A stretch of DNA of 11,048 nucleotides, taken from NCBI GenBank assembly GCA_028565635.1, contig JAOXYB010034507.1:3009-14056 (forward strand), in the 5' to 3' direction. This document shows, one piece after another, positions 1-9,800 of the stretch. Every line of letters starts with the position of its first letter. The first letter of the stretch is position 1. This stretch comes from Phoronis ovalis. Its lineage: Eukaryota > Phoronida > Phoronidae. The notes under the pieces were generated by a model, which was not told the DNA's origin, made no database searches, and worked only from the letters and a program-made list of their open reading frames with translations. Made by a program: the position numbers and the translations under genes.

Positions 1-35
1 AGCTGACGTAATGATGGAAGAATATTATTCAAACA

Positions 36-375
36 ATTTTGTATACAACCAGACGGCTTTGAAAATGCTTCTAAAATCTTCATTTTTTCCTGAATAGTAC
101 CACAAATTAAATCAATGTTATTCTACAAGTACTATATCTGTTAATATTACTTTTTTGAATTCAACCAAAAGACTTTTTTTTACTGCAGGAAATTTTCCCG
201 TTCACTGCAGGAAATTTTCCCGTTCACTGCAGACATGAGGACAATATTGCCCACTCTGGAATTATATAGCAGTATCTAATCATTTTGTATGTAGCAATGC
301 GGCACTGAAAACGTTTCTAAAATTTTTCAGTTTTGTAACTCATTTTTATTGCAATTTTTCCTGAACTATTACACT
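36..375 (+). repeat. Two degenerate direct copies of an old interspersed repeat
   Basis: Copy A (about 36-100) and copy B (about 281-370) share an ordered series of motifs. These are ATTTTGTAT, a short CGGC-containing block, GAAAA followed by TTCTAAAAT, and TTTTTCCTGAA followed by a TA-rich stretch. Copy B has about 25 extra bases before its last motif. The 22-bp tandem repeat lies between them. The alignment was made by eye, the boundaries are approximate, and the family is not recognised. Confidence 0.45.
182..232. repeat. 22-bp tandem repeat, about 2.3 copies
   Basis: A 22-nt unit beginning ACTGCAGG and ending CCCGTTC occurs at 182-203 and again, identical, at 204-225. A 7-nt partial third copy (ACTGCAG) follows at 226-232. 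It is markedly more GC-rich than the flanking intron. No function is evident; it may be replication slippage or the internal part of an old repeat. Confidence 0.93.
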
Positions 376-412
376 GTCTAGTTAATTTGCCTGTTTAAAT
401 TATGAACTAAAA

Positions 413-553
413 CAAATAGTGTTCAGGTACTCAACACTATGGCAAAATAGTGTTTGATGAGACATTTATTGGCCAAGGCTGATAGCCCGAGTACAATAAA
501 CGTTTTTGAGAACACTATTTTGCCATAGTGCTCAGTTACTTGAACACTATTTG
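413..553. mobile_element. MITE-like palindromic element, 141 bp
   Basis: The left arm 413-454 and the reverse complement of the right arm 511-553 match at about 39 of 43 aligned columns, with one single-base indel. Weaker similarity continues inward to a shared TTTATTG. Each arm also contains its own small palindrome (AACACTA at 433-439 with TAGTGTT at 448-454). There is no coding capacity. This architecture fits a non-autonomous DNA transposon (MITE) or a foldback element. No convincing target-site duplication is seen: CAAATAG at 413-419 recurs at 561-567, but that placement makes the ends asymmetric. It could also be transcribed as a hairpin within the intron. Confidence 0.7.
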
Positions 554-665
554 TATACTGCAAATAGATTCTGCAACATCAGTTTACTTGCAAGGAGTTA
601 ATTGTAAATTAGCACATCTGTCCTAATTGTGTTGTGTGCACTTATTATTATTTTGTTTTATCCAG

Positions 666-814
666 GAATCAAGGCTTCAACTTCCAATCTTGGCTGAAGA
701 ACAACAGATTATGGAAGCAATAAATGAAAATCCAGTGGTTATACTCTGTGGTGAAACAGGTAGTGGGAAAACAACTCAGGTTCCACAGTTTTTATATGAA
801 GCTGGTTATACTAG
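666..814 (+). CDS. DHX37: DHX37 exon: start of RecA1, motif I
   Basis: The acceptor is TTTTATCCAG|GAA and the donor ACTAG|GTAATG, leaving phase 2. Residues 1-49 of the partial protein start [16 protein letters not shown], matching the segment just before RecA1 in DHX37. The Walker A motif GETGSGKT, which binds ATP phosphates and Mg, is at 750-773, followed by [13 protein letters not shown]. The upstream frame stays open to 627 only by chance, because the acceptor and homology both place the exon start at 666. Confidence 0.95.
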
Positions 815-3800
815 GTAATGTTGCTGTAATACTAAATGACGCTCAATATAGTTTAAGGAAAGAAATGGCAATATATGTATCATCATTGCTCACTTTGATG
901 AGTTAAGAATTGTATATTATTTCCTCGTTTCTGAGATGTTTTTCCGGATATAAAAAAAATGTTCTGGTGGCCAATAATCAAATTCTATTTATAGCAATGG
1001 GGTGAAGATCGCTATTACAGAACCACGACGAGTAGCTGCGATAAGTATGTCAAAAAGAGTAGCTACGGAAATGAATTTACCCACAAGGTAACAACTGTGC
1101 AATGCATGAGGTTCTTAAAATTATATTTTGATATTGTCAAGTTTGAATACTTGTCACATTCTTAATTAAATCAAGATATATGTATTTTGGGTTAAGAATA
1201 CAGAAAATGTATAACCTGTTTTACTTGACATCTGCTTGCTTTATTATCTATCTACATAGTTTACATAGAAATTGCTTTGTAATGCACTTACTGGGAGTCA
1301 TTCAAAACTGATATCACAGTGACTGAGTGACCACCACCTTGCGAAAAGGCATGAAACTGTACAGTCCTGTATTGCAGTATTTAATTATTTTGGTACTATA
1401 AGAGCGCTAAAAACTATGTCATAATGGACTTGAAAATTGGTTGCTTAGTGACATGGCAGAGAAAACTATATTCTAATAGTATCTCATTTGTCAGTCGTAC
1501 TACACATTATGTAACTACTGTTTTCTTTGCAGTGTGGTGTCTTACCAGATTCGATATGAAGGGAATGTGACTGATGATACTAAAATGAAGTTTATGACAG
1601 ATGGCGTACTTTTGAAGGAAATTGAAAAGGTACCATAATGTTGACTTTGATCATAAACTGTACGTAATGTTCCAAAAATGTATAAAGTTTCGTCAAAGGT
1701 TTTCTGTATACACTTTTTAATGAGATTTTCTGGGTAGCTATAATAGTCCACATAACCATATGATTACCAGCTTCCAAATAGATAATGATTGGCTGTATTG
1801 AAATTGTGTGGATATAGTGTTGCATCCGTGTAATTGGAACTAGTTTACTAGTTCAAGTTACTCGTATAATACTTCAATTAAAGATGATATATTATTATTT
1901 CTTACATATTAATGTTTGTTCAGATCAGTGAAAGCTCAAAAAACTTAAAGTGAAACATCACAAAATCTTCATCAGTGTCAAAAGTGGTATTATTTTGAAC
2001 AATCAGTTGACTACATGCAGACACAGAATTTACATATTGCTATGATGACCTAGCATTTCAAATAATTTAATTTATTTTGTAGGATTTTCTTTTACTCAGC
2101 TACAGTGCAATCATTATTGATGAGGCTCATGAAAGAAGTGTTTACACTGACATTCTTATAGGCCTTTTGTCGAGAATTGTTCCACTTCGGAATAAGGTTT
2201 GTGGGTTGTTTTATGTTACTTTCTGTTTAAATTCTCTTCAATAAGAAGTGTCAGTGGTCTGATACATTACTTTTGGAGAGGTTGCACACCATTGTGAGAG
2301 GTCATAATTGTTGTTTGCCTTGTTGTTGAAAATTGTCTAACTAATTTTTTAGAGAGGAAATTCATTGAAGCTTATCATAATGTCCGCCACACTGAGAGTT
2401 GAAGACTTCACAGAAAATTCAAGTTTATTCAAGGTTACACCTCCTGTTATAAAGATTGACTCAAGGCAATTTCCTGTAACCGTGCATTTTAACAAAAGAA
2501 CTCCATTGGACGATTACCTTGGAGAAGTATTTAAAAAGGTAGTTTGCAGTTATTGTTCAATTTTTGTAAGTTATTACATTTTGTTAGGGATGGAGTGATT
2601 TTACTAATGAAAGTCTTGAATCTCTGTATTAAATTATCACAATAAATATTTTAATATTAAAACATGCTGCTATAAAATTTAGAATAATTTTTGAGTAATG
2701 GTACCAATTACAATATATTCGTTACTACAACTACTGTCTAATACTAACAGCAATAAGTGTGTTCTTTGTGCCACAATAAGCATTAGAATACTATAAAGAG
2801 GTGGATTTATAAGTGCATGGTTTTCAATTTCTTATTGGTTGATCGGTAGGTTCACTTTTAATTATGGTAAATAAATATAAAACTAAAGCTACAAAAGCGA
2901 AGCACTGCACAAAAATATTTCAGGGATTCGCTGTGGTTGCCAGGTTAGTCAGTTTCGCATCCTCAATCAAGATTTTATTTGTTGTAGGTGTGTAAGATTC
3001 ACAGAATGCTACCTGAAGGAGGTATCTTGGTATTTGTCACTGGACAACAGGAAGTTCATACCCTTTGCAAGAAACTTAGAAAAATATTTCCAAGCCTTCT
3101 TAAGAAGTCTCCTGGAGGTAAAATGTTTGTTTCTTTGTTTGTTTTAATTTTATTGCTGTTCTTTTTACGTTGCTTGAAACAGTTAAACAACTTCACAGTG
3201 AATCTAAACCATGGAATGTACATTTCTCAAGTATTTCTTTCATGGCTTTGTAGCAGATGATGCAGAAAATGAAGAAGGAAACCCTCTTCTACCTAAGATT
3301 GACCTAGATAGGTAATTTATAGCAATATTACATATGTCTTAGTTTATACAGTAAGCAATGACTGTTGTTGTAAAATATCTACATTTCTGAAATATTTTTC
3401 CTTATGATAAATTATGTGTCTTGTCTAGTACCTTATATTCTGCATATACTATATTAAGTAAACATATGTATGTATTAAGTCTTCATAAGTGACAAAAAAA
3501 AATTATTTACCACAACCAAATAAAATTAAAGTTTTAGTTTATTTAAACCTGTTTCTCCATTCCTTCTCACTTTATTCTTCTTCAGTTACTCGGCCTTACC
3601 TCAGGATGAGGAAGCTGAAATGGATTTAGTTGAAGACCAATCAGATGACGGATTGTCAGATACTGCAGAACTAGATGATGATATGGTAGTCTACTTTTAT
3701 GTGTATTATAATTACACCTATGTACATTCTGAAATACATTCCACAATAATTCATTCACAGTTTGAAAAACAATCATTACTTCTCAAACCATTTTTGTTTG

Positions 3801-6800
3801 TGGAGAACCAGTTTATAATTCAAAGGTAAAGAGAAACTGGGCAAATAGTAAAAGTAATCAAACATGAAGTTTCACTGTTAGCCAACTATATGAAATAGTA
3901 AAAGTAATCAAACATGAAGTTTCACTGTTAGCCAACTATATGTGTACAGCGTTAGTTATTTTTTCTAGGATGACGGTGCTGCTTGTCAGGCTTCTGATGC
4001 CAAGCTCCCCCTGTATGTGCTTCCATTGTATTCATTACTATCTTCAGATAAACAGGCTAAGGTAGGTTTGAGAATAAAAAAATGTGTTACTTTAAAACTG
4101 CATGTACATGTATATTCTTATTGCAATTTATACATAATTATTTTTTTGTTGCTATGTTAGCTACAAATTGCATTTTTAATACAGTTTTACAACTTTTAAA
4201 AATAAGACAGCGGTAGTCCTGTACACATTGCAGGTAAAGAGCGATAACTGATAATCATTCTGAAAATGCAGTTCAACAAATGAAAACATTAATTCAATCT
4301 CCCAGCCAGTAACCACAAACTGGAATTCTATCTATTCATTGTAGCAGTGTATTGTTTGGATGGTTATATCACTGTTTAATGTTACCAACTGATTGTAGGT
4401 ATTTGAACAACCACCAGATGGCAGCAGATTATGTGTAATTGCTACCAATGTTGCTGAAACCTCTTTAACAATACCTAATGTCAAATATGTGGTGGATTGT
4501 GGGAAGGTAATATTTTTTAATAAGTGCACAATGAAGCACTGGTAGGCTTTTGAGGAAAAGTTGAAAAACAAATTTGGTTACGGAGTCCTAAGAAAAAACA
4601 ACAACTCAAAACTAAACTGAATCCGAATTTATTCTGTTTTATTTCATGATACTCAGTTCTGATGACTGTCTGTGTAGTTTGTTATACACAGGGATGCTAA
4701 AGGTCTCTTTCACATAAATTGACTACTATTTCAGGTAAAAACTAAATATTACGACAAGGTGACAGGTGTGTCCACATTTCAAGTAACATGGACATCCAAA
4801 GCATCGGCCAATCAGAGAGCAGGCCGAGCTGGTAGAACAGGACCAGGACACTGTTATAGGTAAATGATGAAAAAGTAAACATTATTTCACATTGTATCTA
4901 TGTGTACTTTGTTGTGACATCCTATGTTGTACTGGTCTTTGGTTGTGATGTAAGCTTTATATTTTTTGTAGTTAAACTTAGCTTTGTTTGAAGTGCTGAA
5001 ACTGAACGATTAAATAATCATGAAAATAGGCTCACTGCTGCTATTAGTGATCATTTTTCAGAAATAAAAAGTACTTTAATTATTCATAGAGTCAGACATG
5101 GCTTTAACAGTAATCACTGATAACTACTAATAAGTGCATTCATTTGTTTGGCAGGTTGTATTCTTCAGCAGTGTTTAATGATGAATTTGAATTGTTTTCT
5201 GTACCAGAAATAAAGAGGAGGCCAGTAGATGATCTCGTATTACAAATGAAGGTATAAAGAAAGACTTGGAGTTGTATAATATTATGGGATATTGTTACTG
5301 AAATATTGCTTGTCACATTCTTGTTGGATTCTTTGCACATACCATTTTAATTTTATTTTTTGTGAATGTGTAAAAACACTTGTTAACATGTGCATGAAAC
5401 ATTCTGTCGCATTGCTTGCTCTAAATTCTTTTTCAAGAAGTGTTGTTTATTTTAAAGAGGAATGAGACTTTCTGGTAAATAAAAAACAGTGCATTGTAAA
5501 TATTTCTTCAAATCATAATCCTTTTGTGAGATATTATATGAGTTATTATCAGTAACTAGTAGTTATGAATTATTAATGTTCGATTTGTTATTTATAGGCA
5601 ATGAGCATAGACAAAGTGATTAATTTTCCATTCCCCAGCTGTCCTGACACAGAAGCTTTAAAAGCTGCAGAGGATCTGCTTATCAGCTTAGGTGCTTTAC
5701 AGAAGCCACAAGGTAGAAGCACTAGAATAGCAAGCAAACAAAACAAAGGTAAGATCAGCGATAATAGTTACATTATAAATGAGTACTAGTTGGGTCTATA
5801 ATTACAGATATTTGAACTCCATATGAAGTAAATCAGAAATATTGAATAAAATTTTTCTTTAAATTTAAAGCAGAAAAAAGTTAACTTCTCTAGTTTACAC
5901 AGTGTTTGGTAGTGATATGTATCAATATTACTAACTGCACTAAATTTATAAATATTCCAATTAATCTTTCTAATGGTTGACTCAGTCTATTTTATTGCTG
6001 ACTGTTGAGAGATGCTAGTTCCAACTTTTGGGCACTCTTGGTATAAAGGTCTTCTGGTGGAAATAATTCTAATAAATACAGGCATATGCCGACTTGTGCA
6101 AAATACTATTCCAGTACTGTATTTTCAATCTAGAAATAGTAATGTGGAGCACATTCACCAATCTGCACAAAAAAGTGACCACTTTAATTAATAAATCTTT
6201 ATTATTTCTTAAAACTTGAAACGAAACATAATTATTTAAAACTAACTTGCCATACAAATACCATAGATGTTTATCTATACTATGAATCCATTATCACATA
6301 CATATTCAAAAAAAATAAATTGTGGAAATAACATGATCTAACATGACATGCATTTTGGAATTCCTATTGGACTATCTATTCAATAAACCGGTGGAAAAGA
6401 AGAATCCAGACTGTTTTGTATCTCAGATATATTCCTTGTACCCCATTTTTGAAATACCTGGTTATGTGCATGTATACTGATTTATACTGTTGTAATTGAA
6501 AGTTTCTACTTACACATCACTATTACTTTTATTCAGAGCTAGCTATTTTCAATTTTAGCCCAACCTAGTGCTAGTATCACCACCTTGGGTTCGCTGATGT
6601 CTAAATTTCCTGTCTCACCACGTTATGCTAAAATGTTGGCTTTAGGTCATCAACATGACTTGTTGCCATATGTTGTGGCCATAGTTTCTGCAGTGTCTGT
6701 ACAAGAAGTATTTGAAAATATGCAAGGCCCTGTCCTGACGGAGGAAGAGGTAAAATTTCACGAAGAATTGAAATTTTAAACTCATTTTTTTGCTCAGTAA

Positions 6801-9800
6801 CTGATTGAAATTGATTTACACAGACAATTTAGAATCACTACAAATTGAATTTACTACTTTTTCAATTTTACCCATTTGTGTGATTAGATTCATCATTTGC
6901 CGAATATTTTGCCGTGACCAATTTCAAATAAAAGAACTGTAAGAGTACTAGGTACTTGGTAAATTCTTAGAACAGTTTATATTTGGGAAAAGGTATAGAG
7001 GATTTATTAGTCATCAAATTTGTTCACTGCTTAAACATAACATTTTTATTGTTGCATTTTAGAAAGAAAAACAAAAAATACTGAAGTCAAAAGCTATGCA
7101 GATTAGGAGAACTTGGGCTGGATCAGTAAGTACATTTGTAGCAGAGATTTAGCATTGTAATTGGTGTCAAAGGTTGGCCATTCTTGCATTTGTGTAACAT
7201 GTTAACATGTCAGATACTTATTTCAGGGAAACAGCTTATTGATGGGGGATCTCATGGTGCTTTTAAAAGCTGTTGGGGCTTGTGAATATGTAGGATGTAC
7301 ACCACAGTTCTGTCAGCAGCATGGCCTACGGTATAAAGCTATGTTGGAAATCAGAAAGTTACGTGCTCAACTCACAAATACAGGTAGGTGATGGAGAAAT
7401 TGTAAGTATTCGCTTACAAAGTGTAGTGATATATTGATTCTTAGTTGTTTAGGAAGGCAAATCAAAATTTCAAAACTTCTTTGCAGTTTTGTGTGTATTC
7501 AACTAAATTTTATTGATAATATGATGTGTTGCTTTCAGTGAATTCTGTGATGCCAAATGTGAACATTTGTGTTGATCCAAAAATGAAACCACCATCAGAT
7601 GTTCATGCCAAACTGTTGAGGCAGATTGTTCTAGCAGGATTAGGTGATCATGTAGCCAGAAAGCTACCTGATCCGATTGCTACCAGTGATGGAACAAATG
7701 ATACAAAACTGAAGAAAAATGCATTTCAGGTAAAAAATTTAAGTTTCATAGATCCATTTGAATGAATGTGTTTTTGTACTTGATTAGAGCTGTAGCCATT
7801 TATGAACTGTCAAATGGCTATTATAAATATCAACAGCTTATTGTTCTTTCCACTGCATTTGAATATGTGCATAATGAAATTTATTTAGAAAGGAGTCCAA
7901 ATTTTTGTCTTCCTATCGTTGTGCTTACAGGCGAAAACCAGCAATTTGTAATATTTTGGTTGGAAAAATTGAAGTGACTTTATTTTATACATATTTTGAA
8001 GCAAGAGGTTTTTGAACCTGCAAAGAGTATTGTCAGATATGGACCTAGGATACTCTGAAGGATGTGGAATTTGTGGATAGAGAATTGCTTATGGTCATAT
8101 TTTTAATTCAACTCATGAATTTGAGTAGTTACAATGTGATAAAGTTGGATTCTCTGATCCACCTCCGAGTATGCAAGTACATGTATATTACTAATTTTGG
8201 TTAACAGTGCACAGCTCTTGAAGAACCGGTTTACATCCACCCAGGATCCGTACTATACAAACAGAAACTGGACTGTGTTGTCTACCAAGACATTGCAGAA
8301 ACATCACGTCTGTATATGAGAGGGGTTATGGCAATCCAACCAGAATGGCTTCCAGTCTATGCGCCAAATTTCTGTACATTTTCTAAACCATTAGATGACC
8401 CGCCTCCGAGGTATGATGATATCTCTGGAAAGGTCATGTGCCATATGACTTGCACCTTTGGTAAGTACATGTGCATGACAGTGGAAATTTCTTCACATCC
8501 TCTTGTGTGCTTCAAGTATAATGCTTTTTAATTTGTTCAGTTTCCCTTCATTGCCATTGAATTCTGGTATCACACCATGTACCCATATTCAGATGTGAAA
8601 CAAAGGCCAAAGGTGAATTTTTAACTTATGCCTCCTGGTGGCTTTGGATTCTTATTAGCATCAGACTTCTAATGTTCAGAAAGCATGTCTGCTTATAATT
8701 GGTAAAGGCTTCTATCTATTTTCTTATAGGTCGTTGTTCATGGCAAGTATCAGCAGTTGAAATAGAATACCCTTCAGGACTGGATAAATATAAGTGGTTT
8801 GCCAGATATCTTTTGGAAGGCAAAGTGATAGCAGCTCTTGGAGAGTATGTGCCAGTGTTACTGTCTGCTCCAGCAACTATGATCAAAACCTGGGCAAAGT
8901 AAGGCTGATGTAGTATGCTTGACACTCAATTTACATTCTAGCAGATAATGAAAAGTAGTTATTTTGCATGTACGGTTTTAATATTGAGGATATAGAAGAA
9001 TCTGAGTACAAATGTTCAACAACAAAATTAATTCGCATGTCTCTACACCATCTAGTGATACTGGACAATATATGCTTTATCTGGCAATAGTATCTGCGTA
9101 TAGATATGCTGCTTTATTTGAATCATATGAGGCTGAACGAATAATAAGAACCGTTATGTTTCTGAATTTTGTTTCTAACATTAAATGAACAATTATTTGT
9201 GAACAGAATTGATATCAAAAGAAGTTCAGCAATAGGGTTTTGCAAGATGTGCAATCTAGATGGTTCTGGTTTCTTTCAGGCTTCAGCCAAGAACAGAGAC
9301 TCTACTCAAAACTTTAATATCAGAAGAGGTACATAGTTGTGATACTTTACTTTCAGTGTGGGAAAAGAAACCAACCTGTAAGTATTGTTTTATTGCCTAT
9401 TAGTGCTGTCAGGGATCAGAATATAATTATTATTACTTGAATAGGGAGGTTGTGTTAAATGGCAATTACATAATATGAGTAGGGGAGCTTGGAAAAGGAA
9501 ATATTTTCAGTCTCCTGATAATAAATTTTAATAGAACAGCCCTTATCTAATGGCGACAGTATAGATTTGCATGAAATAGGTGGCAGATTTATGAATGATT
9601 AGTCCCACAATCTACTGCGATTGACTGGATTTTTTTCAGGAATTGTAGCATTGGTTGGATTCGTTTTGCTGTGTGCCACCTGATCATGCAACTAATACCA
9701 GTCTCCAATGAAAATTCTTATTTTTAACTTGAACAATTTGTCACTCATATTTCCATACATGTAAAATCCAGATTTCTGAATTATTATGTTTAGTAAAAGC

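Larger units (their letters stand above)
1..665 (+). other. 3' part of an upstream DHX37 intron
   Basis: No coding segment is seen in either strand. The stretch ends in a T-rich tract and CAG at 663-665, directly before the first recognisable codon of the helicase, in phase 0. It contains a 22-bp tandem repeat, two degenerate direct-repeat copies and a 141-bp palindromic element, listed separately. The missing N-terminal exons must lie before base 1, so this intron is longer than 665 bp. An unrecognised non-conserved N-terminal exon cannot be wholly excluded. Confidence 0.8.

Noticed and set aside
4864-5000. An ATGATGA box followed later by CTGA in intron 4860-5154, considered as a C/D snoRNA because ribosome-biogenesis genes often host them.
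   Set aside because: The spacing of about 130 nt is too long, there is no terminal stem, and no convincing C'/D' boxes. Similar lone boxes near 894, 2043 and 4657 also lack a partner.
6069-6257. A 62-codon minus-strand open frame in the 810-bp intron.
   Set aside because: Composition is rich in Ile, Leu, Asn and Tyr as expected from random AT-rich DNA; no splice sites or family motif support it.
7762-7977. A 71-codon plus-strand open frame inside the intron 7730-8207.
   Set aside because: The flanking exons join in frame exactly as in human DHX37, the frame has no splice support or recognisable motif, and its residues reflect AT-rich sequence.
8716-8925. A 69-codon minus-strand open frame over the exon 8730-8898.
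   Set aside because: It is the antisense shadow of a strongly conserved DHX37 exon.
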